A DNA stretch of 25,003 bases from Chrysochromulina parva (lineage: Eukaryota > Haptophyta > Prymnesiales > Chrysochromulinaceae). Made by a program: the position numbers and the translations under genes. Shown here piece by piece: positions 13,313 to 21,800 of this stretch; within the stretch, counting starts at the first letter, position 1, and each line of letters opens with the position of its first letter. A model generated the notes under the pieces. It was not told the DNA's origin, made no database searches, and saw nothing but the letters and a program-made list of their open reading frames with translations. The DNA lies in assembly GCA_002887195.1 (NCBI GenBank), contig PJAB01000507.1, positions 1 to 25,003 on the forward strand, given 5' to 3'.

Positions 13313-15772
13313 ATGGAAGCCATGGCAGACACGAAAAGACCCATGAGCTACGCACAGGCGGCTGCTACGGTGGCACCGAAGTCTCGTCCTGCTCCCGCTA
13401 CTCGGCAAGTTGCGTTGGACGAGCCCCGCGCGGCGTGTGATAGAGCGTTGGCTCCACACCTCGCCATGAGCTTGCCCGTGCCGGCACCAGCCGCCCCGCC
13501 GAAGCCGCCGCCAAACAGACCACCGCCGGCTGCGAGTGCGGCCGCGGGCGCAGGCACAGCGGCGGCAACAAGATTCCCAAAGAGTCCGCCAGGCGCGGCG
13601 GCGGCGGCGCCACAACATGCGGGCGCGGCGCAAACGCCACCAAAGCCACTCGCCGCGGGACGAGCGGGGACGGGGACGGCGCCAAAGCTCGAGCTGCCGC
13701 CGCCGGCTGGTGCCGGCGTAGCGGTGCTGGCGACAACAAACGCAGCGGCAACGCCGAAGGCGGGCGCAGCCGGAGACGAGGTTACGCTGTTGCACGATGG
13801 AGCGGCCGCCACGCGAGCGCGGTGCCTCATCTGCCTCGAGGAGGTCAGCACGCACCGCGGGCTCACCTGCTCCGATGGCCACCTGATCTGCTCTGCATGC
13901 CTTCAAAGGTACATCTGCAGCCTCGCTGGCTCGGCAAAGATGCGCAGCTTGAATGGCGCCCTCGACTGTCTCGGCGCCCACCAGCAGGCCTTCTCCTTTG
14001 GCCGCAGCATGGTCGAGCCCCTCCTCTTCGGAGATGCCCTGCGGCTCTACCTCGAGACGGTGGAGACGACACAGGCGCCAGACGAGGGAGAGGCGTGCAC
14101 TCCCGAGTCGATGCAGCCAGAGCTCCACGAGGCCCTGAACCTCGGCTGCCCTTCCTGCAAGGTGTTCTGCGACCCGGATCCAGACGGTTGCATCGCGATG
14201 ACGTGCAGGAGCTGCGACGGGGCGTTCTGCTGGCTGTGCATTCAGCCCTGCGGCCGCGACGCGCACCCTCACTGCCGCGAGGTGCACGGTGGTTACTTTC
14301 CGTCGAGATCCGACGTGAACCGATGGCATCGGCGGCTCCGATGGCACCAGGTCGACGCGGTGTTGCAGCGCTCGTTTGGGGGCCGCCCACCCGAGCGGGA
14401 GGAAGCCTTGCGCCTCTGTGCGCGGAGCCTCGCGGACAGCGCGATTGGGCTGTGGCCTTTCCCAAACGTGGAGCCTTCAGTGGGAGTCATGCTCGGAGTC
14501 GCGGCGCACGTGCAAGCGGCGCAGCTTGGGCGGATCGATGAGCTTCGAGCGCTCCTCGACGAAACGCCGGAGCTGATCAACCGGGCCAACGACCGAGGCA
14601 TGACGGCGCTCATGGCTGCGGCGCACGGAGGGCACACTGCAGTCGTCACAATGCTCCTCGAGCGCGGGGCGGACGTCATTTGCGGGGACGATCGTGGGGT
14701 GAGCGCTCTGGACTATGCGATCAGGGAGAATAGGCAGGAGGTGGTCTTGGCTATCCTTGACCACGCCGGGCACCTAGTGAACGAAAAAGGCCCGTGCGGG
14801 AAGACGGCGCTGCTCGTGGCTTGCGAGTATGGGCGGGAGGCGATTGCGCGGGCGCTCCTGGATCGTGGCGCCAAGGTCGACGCGCTCAAGAAGGGGCTCA
14901 ACGTCGAGTCGGCCAAGATGCTCGCCAAGATCGGCGCGGAGAAGGGCATTATGCTCTCGGGCATGCAGCGCGACCAGACCGAGGCCGACTTCTCGAGCCA
15001 GCGCCTCCAACCCGCCGACGCCATCCTGATTGGGTCTGACCTGAAGTTCATGGCGGTCCTGACCAAGCTCGACCTCGGGTTGAGCTCCATCGGGGTTGAG
15101 GGAGCCAAGGCGATCGCGGAGGCGCTGAAGGTAAACGCGGTCCTGACCGTTCTCAATCTTTCGGTCATCTGGATCGGGGACGAGGGTGCCAAGGCGATCG
15201 CGGAGGCGCTGAAGGTCAACGCGGTCCTGACCGACTTGTGCCTTGATTATAACAACATCGGTGCGGAGGGAGCCATCGCGATCGCGGAGGCGCTGAAGGT
15301 CAACGCGGTGCTCAAGAACTGCAACTTGCTCAAGAACCACTTCGACATTGAGTCGGCCACGATGCTCGCCAAGGTCGGCGCGGAGAAGGGCATTATGCTC
15401 TCGGGCATGAAGCGCGACCAGACCGAGGCCGTCTTCTCGGTCCAGCGCCTCCAACCCGCCGACGGCATCTTGATGGCGTCTGACCTGAAGTTCATGGCAG
15501 TCTTGACCTCGGTGGACCTCCGGTCCAACTCCATCGGCGACGATGGTGCCAAGGCAATCGCGGAGGCGCTGAAGGTAAATGCGGTCCTGACCGACCTCGC
15601 CCTCTGGATTAACGGCATCGGGGATGAGGGTGCCATCGCGATCGCGGAGGCGCTGAAGGTCAACGCGGTCCTGACCAAGCTCAACCTCAATTACAACAGC
15701 ATGGGAGTTGCAGGGGAAACAGCGGTGCGAGACGCGGTGAAGGACCGGAGTGGATTTGTGTTGCATATGTAG
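13313..15772 (+). CDS. RBR-like zinc-finger protein with ankyrin and leucine-rich repeats (candidate E3 ubiquitin ligase/receptor)
   Basis: 819 residues from the first in-frame ATG. A Pro/Ala-rich disordered N-terminus runs to about 165. A RING-like half spans 171-196 (CLICLEEV, CSDGHLICSAC). The second zinc cluster, 279-321, has the RING2 signature of RING-between-RING ligases (CPSCKVFC, DGCIAMTC, FCWLC). Cys293 in DGC is at the place of the catalytic cysteine. The IBR between them is not obvious, so this is a divergent RBR. Ankyrin repeats follow at about 402-525, then RNI-type LRRs of 28 residues (EGAKAIAEALKVNAVLT) at 575-667 and 725-800, split by a repeated non-LRR spacer (GAEKGIMLSGM.RDQTEA). 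Expected role: ubiquitin transfer directed by the repeat domains, perhaps sensor-like. No nucleotide-binding domain is present, so it is not a canonical NLR. This LRR style is one I associate with haptophytes. Confidence 0.85.
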   Translation: MEAMADTKRPMSYAQAAATVAPKSRPAPATRQVALDEPRAACDRALAPHLAMSLPVPAPAAPPKPPPNRPPPAASAAAGAGTAAATRFPKSPPGAAAAAPQHAGAAQTPPKPLAAGRAGTGTAPKLELPPPAGAGVAVLATTNAAATPKAGAAGDEVTLLHDGAAATRARCLICLEEVSTHRGLTCSDGHLICSACLQRYICSLAGSAKMRSLNGALDCLGAHQQAFSFGRSMVEPLLFGDALRLYLETVETTQAPDEGEACTPESMQPELHEALNLGCPSCKVFCDPDPDGCIAMTCRSCDGAFCWLCIQPCGRDAHPHCREVHGGYFPSRSDVNRWHRRLRWHQVDAVLQRSFGGRPPEREEALRLCARSLADSAIGLWPFPNVEPSVGVMLGVAAHVQAAQLGRIDELRALLDETPELINRANDRGMTALMAAAHGGHTAVVTMLLERGADVICGDDRGVSALDYAIRENRQEVVLAILDHAGHLVNEKGPCGKTALLVACEYGREAIARALLDRGAKVDALKKGLNVESAKMLAKIGAEKGIMLSGMQRDQTEADFSSQRLQPADAILIGSDLKFMAVLTKLDLGLSSIGVEGAKAIAEALKVNAVLTVLNLSVIWIGDEGAKAIAEALKVNAVLTDLCLDYNNIGAEGAIAIAEALKVNAVLKNCNLLKNHFDIESATMLAKVGAEKGIMLSGMKRDQTEAVFSVQRLQPADGILMASDLKFMAVLTSVDLRSNSIGDDGAKAIAEALKVNAVLTDLALWINGIGDEGAIAIAEALKVNAVLTKLNLNYNSMGVAGETAVRDAVKDRSGFVLHM
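14906..15592 (+). repeat. 444-bp internal duplication in the LRR region
   Basis: 14906-15148 and 15350-15592 are near-identical at an exact offset of 444 bp (148 codons). Inside each, an 84-bp unit coding the 28-residue LRR is also tandemly repeated (core GCGATCGCGGAGGCGCTGAA). The differences cluster in the exposed strand and turn positions of the LRRs. Confidence 0.9.
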
Positions 15773-15970
15773 ATTGTGCAAGCACTGTGAATGGCTGCTG
15801 TGGGATCAGGTAAGTATCGGGTTGTGGGCACTTTATCGCCATGATTACAGTTATCATCCCCGGTCGCCGCGCTCGCCTTCGCGAGGATTGGCTCACGTCA
15901 AGGTCAGTCTTGACCTGAGTCCCAAGCACCTGGAAGGCAACAGTTGGTGTGAGGACGGCATTTTGAAGAG
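15773..15970. other. Intergenic: possible UTR intron donor
   Basis: A textbook donor sequence CAG|GTAAGT sits at 15807-15815, 35 bp after the preceding stop. It could open an intron in the 3' UTR of that gene or in the 5' leader of the next, with acceptor-like AGs before 15971. No coding frame was seen. Confidence 0.3.
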
Positions 15971-18445
15971 ATGAGCGATTCTGAGGACAACTGTGCGACG
16001 CAGACCGTCAACACGCCGACGAAACGCAAGCGCCACGTGATTCTGTCGGACTCCGAAGAGGAGCCTGCGACACGAGAAGTTCCCTTCCGTCAGCTGCCAC
16101 CTCGGGATGAGCCTGGCGAGCCACTTCCAACTGGGCAGCCGACCCGTGCGTGTGCGCCTCGGCCGACGGCATTGGTGCGCGGCCGCCGCGTGGATTTTGT
16201 CGTTGGAGCAAATGTCATTGTCTGGTACATCATGGACGAGAAATGCCCGGACAAGAAGACGGCCTTTTCTGGCAAGGTGTTGAGCTATCTGCCCCAACAG
16301 AGAGGGCAACAGAGGCATGGCCTGAAGGTGTATTTTGAGGAGGAGGCCGCTAGCTACTGGATTGACGAAGATGGTGTCGACGAATGGTGCTGGCAAGAGG
16401 AGCTGGAGGAGATCGAAGCTAAGTGGCGAGACCGGGCAACGGGTCTACCGGCGTCGGAGCTGATCTCGATTCTGAAAGCACGTGGAGTGAGCATGGAAGG
16501 CCTCCTGGACAAGTCCGAGCTCGTTGAGCTCATCGTGCAGACAGGGGGCACCTCTCGCCGAGGTTCCGACCTCGACGCTTCAATCGAGAATCTGACCCAA
16601 ATTCCGACCTCGAGATTCCGACTTCGAGATTCCGACCTCGACGCTTCAACCGAGAATCTGACCCAGATTCCGACCTCGAGATTCCGACCGAGGCGGGGCA
16701 CACAGGCAGCTGCGCCAAGTGCACTCATGCAGCTACCCGCTTTTCATGCAGCCTCGGGGAAGAGGGTTGCCGCAGCGGAGTCGGCCGCAGCCCAGGCGGT
16801 TGCGGCGGCGCGCCGCGGGGTGGAGTCTTACGGTGAGGAGGAGGAGGAGGAGGAGGAGGAGGAGGAGGAGGAGAGTGGTAGCACGCACTCATCCGACTGG
16901 GATGGGACGGAGAGTAGTGACTCATGGAATGATACTGAGGAAGACGACGACGATGAAGACGATGGTGATGACGATGGTGATGACGATGAAGATGACAATG
17001 ATGATGACGACCGCCCGCGCTCACGTGCGCCTCCTGCCTCGACCCGGCCATCGGGCAGTCGCCATAACTGTCATTCGGGTCACAGCTCGCGCGATCCCCA
17101 CAGCTCGCGCTCCAGCCAGAGGGCATCCGCCAAGTACCTGATGTGCGCGGCCTGTGGAAAGACGCAGGCGAAGGATAACTTTTCGGCCAGCATGCAGCGG
17201 GGCGACTTCGGAAAGGGCGGCATCCTCCGGTGCTTGCATTGTTCTACGTCGCAGCCACAAGGCCGCAACGCGCATGTGCGCCGCCTCGAAGCGCAAGCCC
17301 AGGCCCAACGGCAGGAGGCAGGCGAAGCAGAGGTCGAGAACCAAGAGCAGCGTTCAAGGAGAGAGAGCCGTGAATCTCGGCGTGAATCTCGGCCCAGGCC
17401 CACTCGCCCGCGCTCGAGACGACGCGGCTCTGTCCCTTCACAGAGTCGTATGCCGCCCGCAGCCGCTCCGCCGCCCCGCTCAGAGGAGGACGGCGATGAG
17501 GATCACGATGAGGAGGACGAGTATGAAGGCGGCGTTTGGGCGGAGTCTCTGCGGGGTCGGCAGCGTGAGGCTGACAAGGTCAGGGACCTCGAGAGACGGT
17601 TTGGGCGTGCCAGTGCACGGCAGGTGCCAGTGGAGGAAGAGGACGAGGAGGAAGAGGACGAGGAGGAAGAGGAGGAAGAGGAGGAAGAGGACGAAGAGGA
17701 CGAAGAGGAAGAGGACGAGGAGGAAGAGGACGAGGAGGAGGGAGTGGAGGAGGGAGAGGGGGAGGAGGAGGGAGACGCGATGGGAGGGAGAGCAGACCTA
17801 GACAGTGACGTCAGCAGCAGTAGCGGTGGCGGCAGCAGCAACGGCAGCAGCGGCAGCAGGGACAGCGGCGGCAAGCGGCACGCGGCGACCTCCTTGGATG
17901 AGGTTGTGTCGTCGCACCAGGCGAAGCTGCAGGCAATGAGCGTCAAGGCGCTCAAGGCGGAGGGCACAAAGCGCAACGTCGACCTGAGCGGATGCGTTGA
18001 GAAGAGCGATCTGGTCGCGCACCTCAGCGCCGCGTATGCCGCAGCAAAGGCTGGGAAGCTCGCTCGCGATGGGAAGGAGGCGCAGGCGAAGGCGGCGGAG
18101 GCGAAGGCGAAGGCGAATGCGCACCCGTGCCCGCGGAAGATCGTGGCAGGCGTGCGGAATCGCAACGTTCCCCTGATGTGCCCGTACGGCGAAAAGGACG
18201 ACGTCAAGCAGCTGGGTGGTCGGTGGAACAACGAGGAAAGACAGTGGTATGTACCCGCTGGCCTTGAGTTGGCTCCTTTCAGCCGTTGGAATGCTGAGGC
18301 TTTCACATACTTACGCTTTGCATGGAGGGACGAAGAATTGCGTAGCCGGATCAAGGCGCAAGGCGCCGAATTTGACGGCAAGACGAAGCTCTGGTATGTG
18401 CGTGGCAACACCGATCTGCGCCCGTTTGCGCAATGGCGCATCTAG
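15971..18445 (+). CDS. Probable nuclear protein: Tudor-like, SAP-like, zinc ribbon and C-terminal DUF5710-like domains
   Basis: 824 residues from an ATG. A Ser/Asp-rich N-terminus has a basic NLS-like patch (TKRKRH). Residues 74-141 read as a Tudor/chromo-like barrel (GANVIVWYIM, GLKVYFEEE, WIDEDGVDEW). Residues 158-190 and about 655-690 are SAP-like helices (LKARGVSMEGLLDKSELVELI; LKAEGTKRNVDLSGCVEKSDL), a fold that usually binds DNA. A zinc ribbon C-x2-C-x25-C-x2-C uses Cys392, 395, 421 and 424 (MCAACGKTQAKDNFSASM), resembling the Stc1-type finger. Two long acidic tracts (from 289, and about 555-600) flank it. The C-terminus has one good DUF5710-like unit (CPYGEKDDVKQLGGRW ... WYVPAGLELAPFSRW) and a decayed second one. 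DUF5710 is best known from bacterial and plasmid DNA-processing proteins. A chromatin or DNA-repair role is inference. Confidence 0.8.
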   Translation: MSDSEDNCATQTVNTPTKRKRHVILSDSEEEPATREVPFRQLPPRDEPGEPLPTGQPTRACAPRPTALVRGRRVDFVVGANVIVWYIMDEKCPDKKTAFSGKVLSYLPQQRGQQRHGLKVYFEEEAASYWIDEDGVDEWCWQEELEEIEAKWRDRATGLPASELISILKARGVSMEGLLDKSELVELIVQTGGTSRRGSDLDASIENLTQIPTSRFRLRDSDLDASTENLTQIPTSRFRPRRGTQAAAPSALMQLPAFHAASGKRVAAAESAAAQAVAAARRGVESYGEEEEEEEEEEEEESGSTHSSDWDGTESSDSWNDTEEDDDDEDDGDDDGDDDEDDNDDDDRPRSRAPPASTRPSGSRHNCHSGHSSRDPHSSRSSQRASAKYLMCAACGKTQAKDNFSASMQRGDFGKGGILRCLHCSTSQPQGRNAHVRRLEAQAQAQRQEAGEAEVENQEQRSRRESRESRRESRPRPTRPRSRRRGSVPSQSRMPPAAAPPPRSEEDGDEDHDEEDEYEGGVWAESLRGRQREADKVRDLERRFGRASARQVPVEEEDEEEEDEEEEEEEEEEDEEDEEEEDEEEEDEEEGVEEGEGEEEGDAMGGRADLDSDVSSSSGGGSSNGSSGSRDSGGKRHAATSLDEVVSSHQAKLQAMSVKALKAEGTKRNVDLSGCVEKSDLVAHLSAAYAAAKAGKLARDGKEAQAKAAEAKAKANAHPCPRKIVAGVRNRNVPLMCPYGEKDDVKQLGGRWNNEERQWYVPAGLELAPFSRWNAEAFTYLRFAWRDEELRSRIKAQGAEFDGKTKLWYVRGNTDLRPFAQWRI
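16564..16687 (+). repeat. 66-bp tandem duplication in coding sequence
   Basis: Copies begin at 16564 and 16630 (offset 66 bp, 22 codons) and encode SDLDASxENLTQIPTSRFR twice, with only a few differing bases. Smaller TTCCGACCTCGAGA units recur inside each copy, so the array probably grew from a shorter repeat. Confidence 0.9.
17632..17775 (+). repeat. Long near-homopurine tract coding Glu/Asp
   Basis: About 140 bp of GAG/GAA/GAC codons with hardly any pyrimidine on the plus strand. They encode an acidic stretch of more than 40 residues. Homopurine tracts of this length can form triplex DNA and are prone to length change and sequencing error. Confidence 0.85.
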
Positions 18446-18883
18446 TGTTGCACCCTCCCTGGCAAGAAATGCGCGCCAAAGGCGGCCAACGCAAGCGTGG
18501 CCGAAGTGCAGTGACCATCACTCAGTGGCTCACCTCTCACCCCACGACCATGAGCAGGCCGCCGTGCGCGTCAGTGGCATGGTCACACGCGCGCGTCTGT
18601 GAGTCGGTTCGATTCTGGCGGTTCATGCTCGGGTCCAGAGGGGGACGTGCGTGGCGGTGTGACCGTGTCTGTCCCGGCTCGCCCTCCCCTGGTGCCGGTG
18701 TCGGGTAGCAAGGGTAGTGCTTGGGTGAGTAAGTATATCCGCGCTGTCCATGTCGCCCCGCACCTACACGCGACGACCATCACAACCCGAACAGTCTCAA
18801 GCGGGGTTTTGTCATTGCATGCATACATGCTTACGAAAACTTTGCCAACTTTTTCCGGCGGTTGTTGTCGTTGTTTGAGAACA
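18446..18883. other. Intergenic upstream of the REJ/polycystin-like gene
   Basis: 438 bp without a credible gene. Overlapping donor-like sequences (GTGAGTAAGT, 18725-18734) and an AT-rich TAAGTATATCC lie about 150 bp before the ATG. They could mark a leader intron or core promoter. A short GCATGCATACATGC motif lies near 18817. I see no tRNA or other RNA gene. Confidence 0.35.
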
Positions 18884-21800
18884 ATGCTAGTCGCCCTGCT
18901 CGTGATTCTCACGCTTCCTGCGCTGCTTGCGGTCCATGGCCCTTCCATCCGACCGCCATCTCCACCTCCATCTCCACCTCCATCTCCACCTCCACCATCG
19001 CCCCCACCACCAGCCTCACCACCGTCGCCACCGTCACCTCCGTCACCTCCAGCCTCACCGCCACCTTGGCTGCCTCCCCTGCCGCCGCCACCTTGGCCGC
19101 CTCCCATGCTGCCACCTCCTCCCCCTCGCCCTTCGCCACCTCCCCGGCCGCCACCCAGGCTACCCCCAAGGCCGCCACCTCCATCGCCACCGCCCTCGCT
19201 GCCTCCCGCACCACCGCCCTCGCCGCCGCCGCCTGTGCCTCTCTCGTTGCCCACGCAGCTACTGTCCGCGACGCTCGATCAGAGCGGCTGGCTGGTGGTC
19301 GTGCGTTTTGACGCGAGGCCGACCAACAGAGCGGGTATGCCACGGCTCGGTCGCCCCGCCGACTGCGCGTCCGTCCTCTCCGACGAGACGATCCTCGAGC
19401 TGCGCGGCTTGAGCGCGGCGTGGCCGCGCTGTAGGTGGGTCGACGACTCGACCCTCTATGTGTACCTCCCACGCGGCAGCGGGCTGCAACTGCCCACCAG
19501 CCCCCAGGGCACTGGCGTGAGCGTCAGCGCTGCCAGTAGCAGTACACGCATCGCAGTCCGACCGAACGCGGTGTATCCGCAGCGTATCGTGAGCTACGGC
19601 GGCATCATCACTCTCACACACTGCATCGGCGGAGACGGCCTGAGCAAGTGCGCGAGTGGCTCCGTGTGGGTTCGTCTCCCCTCGGCTCTGCGCGTGCCGA
19701 CGGCCTCGCTCCAAGCGACGTCGCTCCTATCCCCCTGCGAGGCACTCAGCTTGTCGGCGCGTCGCTCCTCGGGCGGTGGCGCCTTCCCACTCTCGTTTGA
19801 ATGGAGCGTGCTGGGCGCCGAGGACGCGCCGTGGTGGAGCTATACGGCCCGGCTCGCGGCTGCCCTCTCGCAAGCGGGCGAGTCTGTGGAACTCGCGGCG
19901 GCGTTGCTGCCTCGGGGGGAGCGGGCGCGGCTCGGACTGCGGGTTCGCACGGCCTGGGGCGCTGTAAGTGCACCGGTGTCGCTGAACGTGACCCGAGCTG
20001 CGCTTCCCACCATCGACGTGGGCTTTGCTCAAGGGCCGAATGGTGGCGAGGTGCACACGACACGCACGAGGCCGCTCGTACTGCAAGCCCACGCTTCGCT
20101 TCCGCCGCTCGACTGCCTTGGTACGAACGCTCTGAACGAGGCCTCGGCCTCGGGAACGCCAACCATCGTCGCCAGTTGGAGTCTGAGCTCGCTGACGGCG
20201 GGGGCTCCTTCGGTGAACAGCACGAACATCGTGGTCTCGGGCAGCGGGTGGACCTTCTCTATCGCGGCTGGCGTCTTGGTAGCGGGCTCGAGCTATGCAA
20301 TCCACGTTCACGCGAATGACACCACGGGCTTCTCCAGCTGGCATGCTGGCCACGCGTCTCTGGTGGTGCACGTCCACGCCTCGCCGCTCGCGTGCATGCT
20401 CGCCGGGGGTACGAGACGGACTGTCAGACGCACCTCGGCGCTCACTCTCGACGCCACCGGCAGCTTCGACCCAGACGAACCCGAGGCTCTCTTATCATTC
20501 GAGTGGGCCTGCGTCGACGTGCAGGCCGAGGCGGCCTCCATGTACGGCGCGAATGAGAACTCGCCGACGCTGCCTTGCCCCGTGAGTGGCTGGGGCAGCG
20601 CACGGAGCAGTGGGAGCGCTCGGAGTGGGCTGCTCGTGCTCACGCCGGGCGCCCTTGCATCGGGATCGGTCTCCCGGATCAGCACCATCGTACGTCGGGG
20701 CAGTCGCTCGGCCAGCTGCAGTTCTGTCATCGAAGTGGCCGCGGGCCCGCAGGTCTTGGTCAGCGTGATGGCTGTGGCCATGCCGGCGGGCTCCACACCG
20801 CCCACCATGGAAGGCGGAGTGCTCCACGTGGACGTCGGTCATAAGCTTGTGCTCGACGGCGACGCCTTCGTGCCTGCGCCGACGCCAGGACGAGCGCGGA
20901 GCAGGCGGCACCGACGGCTTCAGGCGTCTGGCAGCGGCTCTGCTTGCGCATCGGCCGGCATGGCGGCCGACGAGTGCACGTATACGTGGGCTTTGCACGA
21001 GGCGATACAGGCGAGCCACGTGGACAGCATCTCGGGTGCTGGCGCAGCCTCTTCGCTCATCCTGCTTCCCTATTCACTTCGCCCGGGAGACTCGTACACC
21101 TTCGAGCTCACAGTGAGCGGGGCGGCGTTTGGCAGCACCAGTGGCAGTGCACAGCTCACGGTGCAGAGCCGCGTACCTCCTTTGGGCGGCTCCATCACAG
21201 CCACACCCACCACCGCGGAGCTCCTCTCGACTAGCGTCGCCTTCGAGCAGCAAGGCTGGTATGCTGACGAGGCGTGGATGCCGCTCGCGTTCATGTTCGA
21301 TGCACGGGCCCAGCTCGACGACGACGACGACGACGCCACGTCGGACGCCACCTCCGATTCGCACAGCAGCTCGTGCGCGTACTTGATGGGGTCGCGCTGG
21401 GTACCTTTCAGCGGACGCACCGCCTCGCCCTTTGTGACCGACCGCTTCCTCGGGCCTGGTCTGGTGCAAATACGAGGCGTGGCCATTGACATGCTCGGCT
21501 CACGCGGCTGTACGTACACGCGCCTCAATGTGACGCTTCCACAGAGCACTGACGCGATGCAGCTCCTCGCCGAGCTCGCATGGGCGACGATCAGTGAGGC
21601 ACCTGACGCGGTGGCGCGTGGCGTTCGAACGGTCAGCCCCGCTGTGTATGAGTCCGCCAGCCGGCGCGTCTCCCGAGCACTCCTTGTGGCGACGCTGCTC
21701 AATCAGATACGAGTACTCGAACAGATGAGTCCGCCTCACGCCACACGAACCCAAAGGAATGCAACGAACTCGACCAACGCAATGGCGGGCGTGTCGGCGG

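Noticed and set aside
15901..15916. AGGTCA-n4-TGACCT inverted repeat resembling a nuclear-receptor response element
   Set aside because: The spacer is 4, not 3, and such receptors are animal proteins; most likely chance.
16719..17141. Second plus-strand frame and a His-rich minus-strand frame over the acidic tract
   Set aside because: Composition follows directly from GAG/GAT repeats read out of frame; the 824-residue protein explains the region.
18600..18622. tRNA T-loop-like sequence GGTTCGATTC
   Set aside because: The T-stem would need two G-T pairs and I could find no acceptor, D or anticodon arm upstream at the right spacing.
18862..19311. Overlapping plus-strand frames beginning MLSLFENNASRPARD and others over the Pro-rich tract
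   Set aside because: They are shadows of the SPPPP codons; the frame from 18884 has the signal peptide and stays open for 2040 codons.
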